Part shown: piece by piece, positions 28,612-38,219 of the stretch
Layout of the letters: every line of letters starts with the position of its first letter
Position numbering within the stretch: position 1 is the stretch's first letter
Source of the DNA: an uncultured Eubacteriales bacterium
GTDB lineage: Bacteria; Bacillota; Clostridia; Oscillospirales; CAG-272
DNA length: 49,960 bases
Assembly: GCA_949451655.1 (NCBI GenBank)
Contig: CASTST010000004.1
Location: 1-49,960 of the forward strand
Reading direction: 5' to 3'
Notes under the pieces: model-generated
Told to the model about the DNA's origin: nothing
The model's input: only the letters and a program-made list of their open reading frames with translations
Databases searched by the model: none
Program-made: the position numbers and the translations under genes

Positions 28612-28916
28612 CCGTCCGCGTTCTCTTCTTCAAAAAGGCGGATTTCCTGTGCCAGTGCATCCAGCACTTCTTCGGAAATACTGATTTCCAGATTGTTCTG
28701 GAACCGCTTTGCTTTTCTTGCCTTCTGGAAACAGGCAGAGCGTTTGCACACGTATGCGCCTCTGCCGCTCATTTTTCCGGTAAAGTCCAATGCCACTTCC
28801 CCTTCGGGACTGCGCACCACCCGCATCAAATCCTTTTTGGGGAAGGATTCACCGCAGCCAAGGCAGCGGCGCAGGGGCACCTTTCTGGGCTTTTGTCCTT
28901 TTTTTGCATTGCTCAT
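28608..28916 (-). CDS. rnpM: YlxR/RnpM family RNA-binding protein (DUF448)
   Basis: RKVPLRRCLGCGESFPKKDLMRVVRSPEGEVALDFTGKMSGRGAYVCKR. Confidence 0.92.
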   Translation of the reverse strand: MSNAKKGQKPRKVPLRRCLGCGESFPKKDLMRVVRSPEGEVALDFTGKMSGRGAYVCKRSACFQKARKAKRFQNNLEISISEEVLDALAQEIRLFEEENADG

Positions 28917-28957
28917 TTTTACCCTCTCAAAAAGGAAGGCGGCTGCCGGAGCAGTTT

Positions 28958-29983
28958 TTATCTTCCTTTGATATCGATTTTATAGCCGGTCAGTTTTGCT
29001 GCCAAACGCGCGTTTTGTCCTTCCTTCCCGATTGCAAGGGAAAGCTGTTCATTTGCCACAGTAACAACAGCGCTGCGTTCGCCATCCAGCTCCACGTCCA
29101 ACACTTCCGCAGGAGACAGTGCCGCTGCAATATATTCTTCCGGCTTCTCGGAATATTCGATTACATCAATTTTTTCGCCGCGCAGTTCTTCTACAATTTC
29201 ACCGATTCTGCGACCCCGTTCACCGATACATGCGCCTACCGGATCCACATCCGCGTCTCTGGAATACACTGCCAGTTTGGATCGGCTGCCGGCTTCTCTG
29301 GATACGCCTTCAATAATAACCACGCCGTCCTGAATCTCGGGAATCTCCATTTCAAACAAACGCTTTACAAGGTTCGGGTGGGTTCTGGAAAGGGTAACCA
29401 TAGGACCGGACTGACTGTCCCGGCGCACCTCGGTAACGAACACCTTGATCCGATCGCCCACTGCAAAGGTTTCACCGGGGATCTGCTCACCCTGTACCAG
29501 CACTGCCTCGCTGGTTCCCGTATCAATTACGATATCTCCGCTGGCATCCGCGGCTTTGGTGACCACCGCGCTGATGACTTCCTCACGCTTCTTCTCATAT
29601 TCCCGCAGCATGCTGCTGCGTTCTGCTTCACGGATTCCCTGAATGATAACCTGCTTGGCTGTCTGCGCGCTGAGTCTGCCAAAATTCTTGGTTTTCACTT
29701 CCCGTTCTACAACACCGCCCAGGGTGTACCGTCTGCTGATATTTTTCGCATCCTCCACAGAAATCTGTGTTGCGGGATCCTCCACCGTCTCTACAATGTC
29801 TTTACATTCGTAAACACGCACATCCTTTTTTTCCGGATCAATTGTCACACGTACATTTCCTGTACCGTATTCCTTTTTGAAAGCGCTGATCAGTGCGGCT
29901 TCCACTTTCTCTATCATATAATCCTTCGGGATTCCTTTGGTTTTCTCCAAAAGATCCAAAGCGGTGAAGAATTCTGCATTCAT
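28958..29983 (-). CDS. nusA: transcription termination/antitermination factor NusA
   Basis: MNAEFFTALDLLEKTKGIPKDYMIEKVEAALISAFKKEYG; REAGSRSKLAVYSRDADVDPVGACIGERGRRI. Confidence 0.96.
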   Translation of the reverse strand: MNAEFFTALDLLEKTKGIPKDYMIEKVEAALISAFKKEYGTGNVRVTIDPEKKDVRVYECKDIVETVEDPATQISVEDAKNISRRYTLGGVVEREVKTKNFGRLSAQTAKQVIIQGIREAERSSMLREYEKKREEVISAVVTKAADASGDIVIDTGTSEAVLVQGEQIPGETFAVGDRIKVFVTEVRRDSQSGPMVTLSRTHPNLVKRLFEMEIPEIQDGVVIIEGVSREAGSRSKLAVYSRDADVDPVGACIGERGRRIGEIVEELRGEKIDVIEYSEKPEEYIAAALSPAEVLDVELDGERSAVVTVANEQLSLAIGKEGQNARLAAKLTGYKIDIKGR

Positions 29984-30034
29984 TTTCGCTTTCCAAACCT
30001 TTCTCTTTAGTTAATATATGAAACTTTTTATTTT

Positions 30035-30502
30035 TTACCACGCAAATATGGTCGTCACCTTTGCCCACTGCTGATTTTCCAAAGTGACAGTATTTTCCCC
30101 CACAGTAATGGTAATGGTATTTTCGTCTGCCCCGGTCAGCGTGCCGACAATTTTCTTCTGCCCGTCCAGGGGAGCATACAGCCGAACTTCAACCTGCTCG
30201 CCCAGACACTTTTGAAAATGCTCGGGTCTGGACAGGGTGCGTTCCACGCCCGGAGAAGAAACCTCCAGCCGATAGGAATTTTCAATGGGATCCGCTTCGT
30301 CCAGCATAGGATCAATGGCACGGTGCAGCCGTTCGCAGTCCTCGATACCAATTCCCGCGTCCTGATCGATGGTGATACGCAGAACCATTTCTGCGCCTTC
30401 CTTTACATATTCCACATCCCATAGAATATATCCCATTTCATCGGCAACAGGCTGAATCAGTTCCCGAACGATACCGGCAATATTTTTCTTTTGTCTTTCC
30501 AT
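30035..30502 (-). CDS. rimP: ribosome maturation factor RimP
   Basis: VADEMGYILWDVEYVKEGAEMVLRITIDQDAGIGIEDCERLHRAIDPMLDEADPIENSYRLEVSSPGVERTL. Confidence 0.95.
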   Translation of the reverse strand: MERQKKNIAGIVRELIQPVADEMGYILWDVEYVKEGAEMVLRITIDQDAGIGIEDCERLHRAIDPMLDEADPIENSYRLEVSSPGVERTLSRPEHFQKCLGEQVEVRLYAPLDGQKKIVGTLTGADENTITITVGENTVTLENQQWAKVTTIFAW

Positions 30503-30543
30503 TTTTATTGCTCCCGCCAGTTTCTATTTCTGTCTTTACAAAA

Positions 30544-30570
30544 CAGAGAGTGGGTCAACCCCACTCTCCA
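30544..30570 (-). terminator. terminator between polysaccharide deacetylase and rimP
   Basis: GAGAGTGGG-GTTGA-CCCACTCTC then TGTTTTG on minus strand. Confidence 0.6.
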
Positions 30571-30663
30571 TTCTCATCGTATTCCATAATTCTTTTTCAG
30601 TATAGCACACACATTCCGCAATTGCAAGGGTTTTCCAACATTTTTTTGGAAAACAATCAAATT

Positions 30664-31602
30664 TTACAGGGGAACTATCGCTCCGGGATCCAACCGGACG
30701 GTCCTTCCATTTGCAAACACCCACAAGGGCATGCAGGACATATTCTGCGCAAAGGTGCGGTCGATCCCGTACACAAGTTCATCAAAGGCTTTTTTATACT
30801 CGAACAACTGCAAATTTGTGCAATACCAGATGTCCTCCCTGCCGGAAAGATATTCCAGAAGCGCTTCTGTTTTCTTATAGTCCTCTTCCCCTTTTCTGCG
30901 CAGCTCGTAACTGTGCCCCCATATATAAAAGAGAGCCGGCTCCGTATTTTTCTGCAGCACGCCCGTAGTTATTTTTCTTTCCACAAACGCCTTTGCCAAT
31001 GCAGGAACCTGCTCCTCCAAAAAGTGGCAGGTTGGCTGGATCATATAGGGATCTGCGGGCATATCGAACGCGTAGGTAGACCGGGCGTGCCGGGCGTACA
31101 AAAATCCGCATTGTTTTAGAAATGCGACAATGTCAGCGTTGACGCCTCCCTGAGGATAAGCAAACCCGCGCACCGGCGCGCCGGTGATTTGTTCCAGCTC
31201 CGCCCGGTCCCGACAAATCTCCCACATGGCAGCAGCCGTATCAATTTTGTCCAGCTGCGCATGGGTATATCCGTGGGAAGCAATTTCCATACCGCTTCCT
31301 TCGAAAATCCGGCACATCTCTTTTCTGGTAAAACGCTCCTGTATGCTTTTATCCGGGAGGTAGTCGCTGTTCACCTTCTCATAATCCGTGGGATCGTAGG
31401 TGCACAGTCCGGCGTTAATATTGAATGTGCCGCCCATGTGATATTTCTTCAGCATTTCTACCATCCATGCGTCCTCAACTACGCCGTCGTCAAAACTGAA
31501 GGTAACCGCTTTGGCCTTGCCCCCGGGAAACCGCATGAACACATGGGAATGCTTCATATTCTCCAGCTTTCCCTTATCCGTAATCCCCTCTGCATAAAAC
31601 AT
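30664..31602 (-). CDS. polysaccharide deacetylase family protein
   Basis: AVTFSFDDGVVEDAWMVEMLKKYHMGGTFNI, EIASHGYTHAQL, VRGFAYPQGG. Confidence 0.9.
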   Translation of the reverse strand: MFYAEGITDKGKLENMKHSHVFMRFPGGKAKAVTFSFDDGVVEDAWMVEMLKKYHMGGTFNINAGLCTYDPTDYEKVNSDYLPDKSIQERFTRKEMCRIFEGSGMEIASHGYTHAQLDKIDTAAAMWEICRDRAELEQITGAPVRGFAYPQGGVNADIVAFLKQCGFLYARHARSTYAFDMPADPYMIQPTCHFLEEQVPALAKAFVERKITTGVLQKNTEPALFYIWGHSYELRRKGEEDYKKTEALLEYLSGREDIWYCTNLQLFEYKKAFDELVYGIDRTFAQNMSCMPLWVFANGRTVRLDPGAIVPL

Positions 31603-31622
31603 AGTTTTTTCCTCGCTGCAAA

Positions 31623-32129
31623 TTATTCCTGCATCAATCCGCGGGTGATTTCTGCAATATACATCTTATGAAAATCTCTGTTTTTGTAATGCTCCATCAG
31701 TTCCGGGATAAGCATATTTTCTTCTTTGATAAAATCTGCGTAAAGCTTATTGCATTCCAAAATTACAGACGCTTCTTTAAAGGAAGTATATCCGTCATTG
31801 GTGGAAAAAGGAGTAAGCCCCGCCTGCGCAATTTTATCCGTATCCCTGCCGCTGACCTTGCCGCATAGTGCAAGCGCATCCCGGCAATTTCCGCCGAAGA
31901 AGGACAGTGTAAACCGATCTGTATTTTCCAAGAACGTGTACGTATACCGCTGAGGACGGATAAACACAAATGCCACCGGCTTGCCCCACAGTATGCCCAT
32001 GCCGCCCCAGCTTGCCGTCATCGTATTATATTTTTCGCCGTTCTGCGCCGTGACCAGCATCCAGTCGCTTCCCACCATCGAAAACACATTGCCCTGCATT
32101 TCAGCCGGAGCTTTTTCTATATATCCCAT
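31623..32129 (-). CDS. flavin reductase family protein
   Basis: SDWMLVTAQNGEKYNTMTASWGGMGILWGKPVAFVFIRPQRYTYTFLENTDRFTLSFF. Confidence 0.88.
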   Translation of the reverse strand: MGYIEKAPAEMQGNVFSMVGSDWMLVTAQNGEKYNTMTASWGGMGILWGKPVAFVFIRPQRYTYTFLENTDRFTLSFFGGNCRDALALCGKVSGRDTDKIAQAGLTPFSTNDGYTSFKEASVILECNKLYADFIKEENMLIPELMEHYKNRDFHKMYIAEITRGLMQE

Positions 32130-32251
32130 TGAAATTCTCCCTTCAAAGTTACTTCTATATGTATTGTACCCGCCGCAGGGGATTTTTGCAACTGTTTTCT
32201 TGATATTTTTCCAGAGATATGCTATACTAGATCTGGAAAGAAGGTGTTAAA

Positions 32252-32449
32252 ATGGAGCAAAAAAAGCCGCAGAATCAGACAGATTGCAGCACTTGCGTAT
32301 ACTATGACTACGACGAAATATACGATATGGATGTGTGCGACCTGAATCTGGATGAAGATGAGATGGTTCGGTTTATGCAGCATCCGTACAGCGCCTGTCC
32401 GTATTACAAATATTACGACGAATATAAAACAGTGCAAAAGCAAAATTAA
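32252..32449 (+). CDS. small Cys/Asp-rich protein, DUF6472-like
   Basis: MEQKKPQNQTDCSTCVYYDYDEIYDMDVCDLNLDEDEMVRFMQHPYSACPYYKYYDEYKTVQKQN; AAGAAGGTG upstream. Confidence 0.75.
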   Translation: MEQKKPQNQTDCSTCVYYDYDEIYDMDVCDLNLDEDEMVRFMQHPYSACPYYKYYDEYKTVQKQN

Positions 32450-32486
32450 AGGGAGCAGCACACTGCCAGGCTTTCGCCAATCTTAA

Positions 32487-32758
32487 AAAGCCTCCCCCCC
32501 AGCAAAGGGAGGTGGGTTTTGCGTAGCAAAACTCGGAGGGATTGTTTGCAACATCGCCATTTTTTGATCATTCAAAATGACAGAAAGACAATCCCCCAGT
32601 CTCCACTGCGTGGAGCCAGCCCCCTTTGCACAAGGGGGCCTTCTTTATTTCATGCTCCGCGGGAGCACCCTAGGATCCGCTATGCGGCTCCAGCACAAGG
32701 GAGCCTTTTTGAGTTTGAGGTGCGCAGGAATTTCCTTTGCCGGGGGAGGCTTTTTAAG
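32487..32758. repeat. structured intergenic repeat, site R6, with an extra nested hairpin
   Basis: AAGCCTCCCCCCCAGCAAAGGGAGGTGGGTTTTGCGTAGCAAAACTCGGAGGGATTGTT...GACAATCCCCCAGTCTCCACTGCGTGGAGCCAGCCCCCTTTGCACAAGGGGGCC; GGATCCGCTATGCGGCTCC. Confidence 0.88.
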
Positions 32759-32923
32759 ATTGGCGAAAACCCGGCAGTATACAGTTTTCTTTACTGGAGA
32801 ATCCTTGTTGCTTTATGCTGTGCAAAAGTCTTTACCTATGAGATTCTTTTTGAAGTCCATACCCCCACACACCTTAATTGCCACATACTATCTAAATCTC
32901 CCCCGGCAAAAACACATCCGTTG

Positions 32924-32952
32924 CTTGACAGGGTTTACAGCGAATGCTATAA
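32924..32952 (+). promoter_or_regulatory. alaS promoter
   Basis: TTGACA - GGGTTTACAGCGAATGC - TATAAT, 17 nt spacer. Confidence 0.7.
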
Positions 32953-32994
32953 TGATACATAATTTATGAATGTGTAATAAAAGAGGTACTTGCG

Positions 32995-35625
32995 ATGAAA
33001 TGGACTTCCCTCAACGAGCTGCGGGAGCAGTTTCTCTCCTTTTTTGAATCAAAAGGACACCTGCGTCTGCAAAGCTTTTCTCTGATTCCTGTGAACGATA
33101 AATCCCTGCTGCTGATCAATTCCGGCATGGCTCCCATGAAGCGGTATTTTACCAGAGAGGACGAGCCGCCCCGGGATCGAGTGTGCACCTGTCAGAAATG
33201 CATCCGCACAGGCGATATTGATAATGTTGGAAAAACATCCCGACATGGCACGTTTTTTGAAATGCTGGGGAATTTTTCCTTTGGCGATTACTTTAAAGAG
33301 GAAGCAATTTCATGGAGCTGGGAATTTCTGACCCAGGTGCTGGAAATTCCGGCAGACAAGCTGTATCCCTCCGTATATGAAGAAGATGACGAAGCATATG
33401 CCCTTTGGCGGGATAAAATCGGCGTCGCGCCGGAGCGGATTGTTCGTCTTGGCAAAGCAGACAATTTCTGGGAACACGGCAGCGGAGCGTGTGGACCCTG
33501 TTCTGAAATTTATTTTGACCGGGGAGAAGCATACGGATGCGGCAAACCCACCTGTTACCCGGGCTGCGAATGTGACCGATATGTAGAAATCTGGAATAAT
33601 GTATTTTCCCAGTTTAACAGCGATGGAAAAGGCAATTATACTGAACTTGCCCGAAAAAATATTGACACCGGCATGGGACTGGAGCGGCTTGCCTGCGTCA
33701 TCCAGGGCGTGGACAACTTGTTTGAAGTGGATACGGTCCGTAAAATTTTGGACACCGTATGCAGCATCGCCGGAGTAAAATACGGCACTGATCCGGATGC
33801 AGACATGTCGATCCGTGTGATTACCGACCATATCCGCAGTGCAACCTTTATGATTGCAGACGGAGTTATTCCCTCCAATGAGGGCAGAGGCTATGTACTC
33901 CGCCGTCTGCTGCGCCGCGCAGCCCGCCACGGCAAACGCATCGGAATCCAGGGCGGATTTCTCGGCGAGCTTTGCCTTGTGGCAATCGGGGAAAGCTGCG
34001 GAGCATATCCTGAGCTTTCGGAAAAGCAAAGCTATATACAAAAAGTTATTACAATGGAAGAAGAACGGTTTGAAGCAACCATTGACGCTGGGCTTGCCAT
34101 TCTGCAAAAACTGATCGGCGAAGCGCAATCCGCAGGAAGCAGTTCCCTTGCCGGCGAGGATGCTTTCAAACTGTACGACACCTATGGATTCCCGTTGGAT
34201 CTCACCTGTGAAATTGCCGGTGAAAAAGGGCTTTCTGTAGACGAGGAAGCATTCCGCGCCCTGATGCAGGAACAAAAGGAACGGGCACGTGCGGCAAGAT
34301 CCGATCTGTCAAGCTGGGACAGCGGCTCCGACGGTGCGTTGTCAGGCATTGCAGCTACGCAGTTTACCGGATATACCGAAGACAGCACCGAAGGTACTGT
34401 TCTTGCAGTTCTTGTAGACAGCGAACGCTGCGGGGCAGTATCCGAGGGGGAATGCAGTATCATCTTGGACAAGACCCCGTTCTACGGTGAAGGCGGCGGT
34501 CAGGTCGGCGATACCGGCACAATCACAACCCCGAAAGGCAGCGCCGCCGTGCTGGATACAAAAAAAGCAAACGGTGTTTTTGTACACGTATGCAAGATGC
34601 TTTCCGGTGTAATCCAGGAAGGTGACAGCGTAACGGCAAGCATTGACAGAGAGCGCAGGCAGGCAATTCGCAGAAATCACTCCGGCGTGCATCTGCTGCA
34701 GGCAGCACTCCGGCAGGTGCTGGGCGATCATGTAGAGCAGGCCGGTTCCTATGTAGACGCGGAACGGCTGCGCTTTGACTTCAGTCATTTTTCAGCCCTC
34801 ACTCCGGAAGAACTTGCCCGGGTGGAAAAACTGGTGAATGAAAATATTCTTGCAGCGCTCCCCATTGATACTATGGAAACAGATATTGAAACTGCAAAGA
34901 AGGCAGGCGCACTGGCACTGTTCGGAGAAAAATACGGGGAAACCGTGCGCGTTGTAAAAATGGGTGGATTTTCCACCGAGCTTTGCGGCGGAACCCACGC
35001 AGACAATACCGGAAAGCTTGGCTTGTTTAAAATACTCTCTGAAACTTCCGTGGCAGCCGGTGTGCGGCGAATTGAAGCTGTAACCGGACTGGGTGTATTG
35101 TCCCTGTTGGCGGAAAAAGATCATTTGATTGCAGAAACCGCGCGGGGACTGCGTGCAAACAGCCCTGCGGATCTTCCCGCAAAGGCTGCCGGTATGCAGC
35201 AGGAAGTTGCAAAACTCAAAAAAGAAATCGAAGGGCTCCAGGCAAAGCTTGCGTTAGGTAAACTGGATGCAATTCTTACCTCCGCTCAGGAAGTAGGTGC
35301 TGTAAAGCTGTGCACAGCAGATATAAAGGATATGTCTGTAGAAACCGCCCGCAGCCTGTGCGATAAACTGCGGGATCGGGACGCTTCTGTTGTGGCAGTG
35401 CTTGCCGTACAGGATGGCGAAAAGCTCAACTTTGTTGCATGCTGCGGCAAAGATGCAGTAAAGGCAGGCGCCCACGCAGGCATGCTGTTGAAAGAAGTAT
35501 CAGCTGTCACCGGCGGCAAAGGCGGCGGACGCCCGGATGCTGCAACCTCCGGCGGTAAGGATGCTGCAAAAGTTCCCGAAGCATTGAACGCAGCAAAAAC
35601 AATTCTTGCAGGGATGTTGAAATAA
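32995..35625 (+). CDS. alaS: alanyl-tRNA synthetase
   Basis: FFESKGHLRLQSFSLIPVNDKSLLLINSGMAPMKRYFTREDEPPRDRVCTCQKCIRTGDIDNVGKTSRHGTFFEMLGNFSFGDYFKEEAI. Confidence 0.97.
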   Translation: MKWTSLNELREQFLSFFESKGHLRLQSFSLIPVNDKSLLLINSGMAPMKRYFTREDEPPRDRVCTCQKCIRTGDIDNVGKTSRHGTFFEMLGNFSFGDYFKEEAISWSWEFLTQVLEIPADKLYPSVYEEDDEAYALWRDKIGVAPERIVRLGKADNFWEHGSGACGPCSEIYFDRGEAYGCGKPTCYPGCECDRYVEIWNNVFSQFNSDGKGNYTELARKNIDTGMGLERLACVIQGVDNLFEVDTVRKILDTVCSIAGVKYGTDPDADMSIRVITDHIRSATFMIADGVIPSNEGRGYVLRRLLRRAARHGKRIGIQGGFLGELCLVAIGESCGAYPELSEKQSYIQKVITMEEERFEATIDAGLAILQKLIGEAQSAGSSSLAGEDAFKLYDTYGFPLDLTCEIAGEKGLSVDEEAFRALMQEQKERARAARSDLSSWDSGSDGALSGIAATQFTGYTEDSTEGTVLAVLVDSERCGAVSEGECSIILDKTPFYGEGGGQVGDTGTITTPKGSAAVLDTKKANGVFVHVCKMLSGVIQEGDSVTASIDRERRQAIRRNHSGVHLLQAALRQVLGDHVEQAGSYVDAERLRFDFSHFSALTPEELARVEKLVNENILAALPIDTMETDIETAKKAGALALFGEKYGETVRVVKMGGFSTELCGGTHADNTGKLGLFKILSETSVAAGVRRIEAVTGLGVLSLLAEKDHLIAETARGLRANSPADLPAKAAGMQQEVAKLKKEIEGLQAKLALGKLDAILTSAQEVGAVKLCTADIKDMSVETARSLCDKLRDRDASVVAVLAVQDGEKLNFVACCGKDAVKAGAHAGMLLKEVSAVTGGKGGGRPDAATSGGKDAAKVPEALNAAKTILAGMLK

Positions 35626-35693
35626 GAACCCGACCCGTCATCGCAATGATAAATTGCAGACGGGTTCCCCGGAACTTTCTTTTGCAAAATAAC

Positions 35694-35730
35694 AAAAAAC
35701 CAGCAGGCAATAGTCTGCTGGTTTTTATGT
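35694..35730 (+). terminator. intrinsic terminator after alaS
   Basis: AAAAAACCAGCAGGCAATAGTCTGCTGGTTTTTA. Confidence 0.75.
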
Positions 35731-35817
35731 AAAGAAAGATGTTGCACTGCAAATTCCAACAAGCTTCATCAACCCCTAACAAAAGGAGATGGATCGCCGC
35801 AGAACCTACTACCTCAT

Positions 35818-36028
35818 CAGCTCCCCCAGCAAAGGGAAGTAGCACACCGCAGCCCCACTAAATTTAAGCCTCCCTTGTGCAAAGGGAGGTGGCGCGGTGC
35901 AATCCACACCAAATCTATGCCTCCCCCAGCAAAGGGCGGTGGCACAGCGCAGCCCCACTAAATTTAAGCCTCCCTTGTGTAAAGGGAGGTGGCACAGCGC
36001 GAGCTGTGACGGAGGGATTGTTTGATAC
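35818..36028. repeat. structured intergenic repeat, site R7, with tandemly duplicated ~100 bp (2 x ~50 bp) left-half units
   Basis: CGCAGCCCCACTAAATTTAAGCCTCCCTTGTGYAAAGGGAGGTGGC at 35849 and 35949 (exactly 100 bp apart). Confidence 0.85.
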
Positions 36029-36060
36029 GTACTATCGACTTATATTTTTCAAAAAAACTA

Positions 36061-36089
36061 TTGACATACTATTGAAATTGTGCTATAAT
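36061..36089 (+). promoter_or_regulatory. promoter of L10 leader-rplJL
   Basis: TTGACA (36061-36066), 17 nt, TATAAT (36084-36089). Confidence 0.8.
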
Positions 36090-36096
36090 TTATCTG

Positions 36097-36235
36097 TTCA
36101 CCAAAGACAGCAGGTTTCGGTAAAAGCATATGCTTTCCTGCCGAGGAGACGCAATACTGTAGTATTTCACGTCTTTTTTCGGCATGCCGGAAAAAGACTT
36201 TTTTATTTCCCTGTGCATCCTGCTGTGAATTTTTA
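36097..36235 (+). promoter_or_regulatory. ribosomal protein L10 leader RNA
   Basis: CCAAAGACAGCAGGT...CCTGCCGAGGAGACG followed by hairpin and TTTTTT, upstream of rplJ. Confidence 0.8.
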
Positions 36236-36251
36236 GAAGGAGGTATGGAAA

Positions 36252-36803
36252 ATGCCCAGTGAGAAGATTCTTGAACAGAAAAAAGCTGCCGTAGCAGATC
36301 TTTCTGAAAAAATGGGACGTGCCGCTGCCGGTGTGCTTGTTAAGTACCAGGGTATCACCGTTGAAGATGATACAAAGCTGCGTGCAAAACTGCGCAGTGC
36401 AGGCGTAGAATATGCCGTAATCAAAAACTCTTTGATCGGACGTGCTGCTGATATTGCAGGACTTGGCGAGATCAAGGGACTTTTGGAAGGCATGAACGCA
36501 ATTGCGATTAGTTATGATGATCCGGTTGCTCCCGCAAAAATCCTGAAAGAATACGAAGAAAAAGTGGAAAGCTTTGAGCTTCGTGGTGGATTTTTGGACG
36601 GCGCAGTAGTGGATCTGGCTACTGTAAAAGAACTGGCTGATATTCCCCCGAAGGAAGTTTTGATTGCCAGAATGCTTGGTTCCCTGCAAGGTCCTCTGTC
36701 CGGACTGGCTGTTGCCCTGCAGGCAGTAATCGACAAGAGCGGAGAAGAAGTTCCCGCTGACACGGAAGCTCCTGCTGCAGAAGCAGAGGCATCCGCTGAA
36801 TAA
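36252..36803 (+). CDS. rplJ: 50S ribosomal protein L10
   Basis: SEKILEQKKAAVADLSEKMGRAAAGVLVKYQGITVEDDTKLRAKLRSAGVEYAVIKNSL. Confidence 0.95.
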   Translation: MPSEKILEQKKAAVADLSEKMGRAAAGVLVKYQGITVEDDTKLRAKLRSAGVEYAVIKNSLIGRAADIAGLGEIKGLLEGMNAIAISYDDPVAPAKILKEYEEKVESFELRGGFLDGAVVDLATVKELADIPPKEVLIARMLGSLQGPLSGLAVALQAVIDKSGEEVPADTEAPAAEAEASAE

Positions 36804-36878
36804 TCCGATTTTTCGGATTGATAAAGAAAAGCCGCAAAGCGGCAACAAATTTTTGAAATTATTTGGAGGTATATTATA

Positions 36879-37256
36879 ATGGCATCCGAAAAGACAACTG
36901 CTATTCTTGAAGAAATCAAAGCGCTTACAATTTTGGAACTGTCCGACCTGGTAAAGGCAATCGAAGAGGAATTCGGTGTATCCGCAGCACCTGTTGCTGT
37001 AGCTGCTGTAGGCGGCGCTGCTCCCGCAGCTGCTGCTGAAGAAAAGACTGAGTTCGATGTAGTACTCAAGAGCTTCGGCGCGAAGAAACTGGACGTTATC
37101 AAAGTGGTTCGTGAAATCACTGGTCTCGGCCTGAAGGAAGCTAAGGAAATGGTTGAGGGTGCTCCCAAGACTGTTAAAGAAGGCGCAAGCAAGGAAGATG
37201 CTGAGCAGATTAAAGCGAAGCTCACTGAAGCAGGCGCAGAAGTTGAGATTAAGTAA
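36879..37256 (+). CDS. rplL: 50S ribosomal protein L7/L12
   Basis: [22 protein letters not shown]...[43 protein letters not shown]. Confidence 0.97.
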   Translation: MASEKTTAILEEIKALTILELSDLVKAIEEEFGVSAAPVAVAAVGGAAPAAAAEEKTEFDVVLKSFGAKKLDVIKVVREITGLGLKEAKEMVEGAPKTVKEGASKEDAEQIKAKLTEAGAEVEIK

Positions 37257-37275
37257 TCAACTTGCAATACATGAT

Positions 37276-37309
37276 AAAACCGGACTGGATAACCAGTCCG
37301 GTTTTTTGC
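37276..37309 (+). terminator. intrinsic terminator after rplL
   Basis: AAACCGGACTGGATAACCAGTCCGGTTTTTTG. Confidence 0.8.
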
Positions 37310-37359
37310 GTAATAGAATAGAAAAGGAAGAACCTTCGCGCAGTACCAACTTAATCAAA

Positions 37360-37650
37360 GCCCCCCTTTTGAACAATGGGGCACTGCCGTCAAAATCAAA
37401 TGCCCTCTGTACAAGGACGCGGCACTGTCACCAAAATCAAATTTGATCCTCCCTGTGCAAGGGCGCGGCACTGTCACCAAAATCAAACTTAAGCCTCCCC
37501 TGTGCAAGGGGAGGTGGCGCAGCTTGCTGCGACGGAGGGGTTGTCTGCATACCGCCGTCTTGCAGTTCTTTCAAATTGATAGTAAACAATCCCTCCGTCA
37601 TGATCGCTATGCTTAGGCATCCCCCCCTTTGCACAAAGGGGGGACTAACC
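37360..37650. repeat. structured intergenic repeat, site R8, with tandem half-units
   Basis: GGCACTGTCACCAAAATCAAA-type units at 37380, 37421 and 37467; CCTCCCCTGTGCAAGGGGAGGTGGCGCAGCTTGCTGCGACGGAGGGGTTGTC...AACAATCCCTCCGTC...CCCCCCTTTGCACAAAGGGGGGA. Confidence 0.85.
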
Positions 37651-37719
37651 GAAGATTGTAACCATATTACCATAGTAAATTTCCATCTGTGGGATAGCTT
37701 ATTTGCTTCTGTCACTGCC

Positions 37720-38214
37720 TCATATATAAATAGATACACCCATTAAAATCCATATCCCGCTTAGCAGTGCAAACACTGCTCCCTCTGAAATCACTATACC
37801 TGCAATTGGCAGAATCAACGCCGCACCCATGAGAACAATGACTGCGCCCGCTCCCTTTTGAAGTGGTCTCCCCATGCAGAAAATCATAAATCCATACGCC
37901 GCAAAGGTAAGAAAATATAAAACAACGGACAGAAACTTTACAAAGCCGCCAAGTCCCGTTACGCTTACCATAAACGTACTGCTGAGGGAGCACAGTGCGC
38001 AGATCAGCGCAAAAAGCGTTACACGCCCCCGATGTTCATATGCAAAAACCCCCAGCCCGCCGGTAAAAAAACATAACATACATCCGGACAGAATCGCACC
38101 GGATGCAGCGGATATGTGCAGATAAGATCCGATAATCTGAAAAATCCGTAAAAGAATACCAATGGTGATCAGTGCGCGCCCCATAGTAAGACGGCTATTT
38201 TTCCTGTTTGCCAT
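37720..38214 (-). CDS. hypothetical membrane protein
   Basis: 164 aa with several hydrophobic segments (ALITIGILLRIFQIIGSYLHI...VIVLMGAALILPIAGIVI). Confidence 0.65.
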   Translation of the reverse strand: MANRKNSRLTMGRALITIGILLRIFQIIGSYLHISAASGAILSGCMLCFFTGGLGVFAYEHRGRVTLFALICALCSLSSTFMVSVTGLGGFVKFLSVVLYFLTFAAYGFMIFCMGRPLQKGAGAVIVLMGAALILPIAGIVISEGAVFALLSGIWILMGVSIYI

Positions 38215-38219
38215 ATATT

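Noticed and set aside
32760-32994. T-box leader for alaS
   Set aside because: The candidate promoter (TTGACA-17-TATAAT) lies only ~40 nt before the start codon and no T-box core motif was seen.
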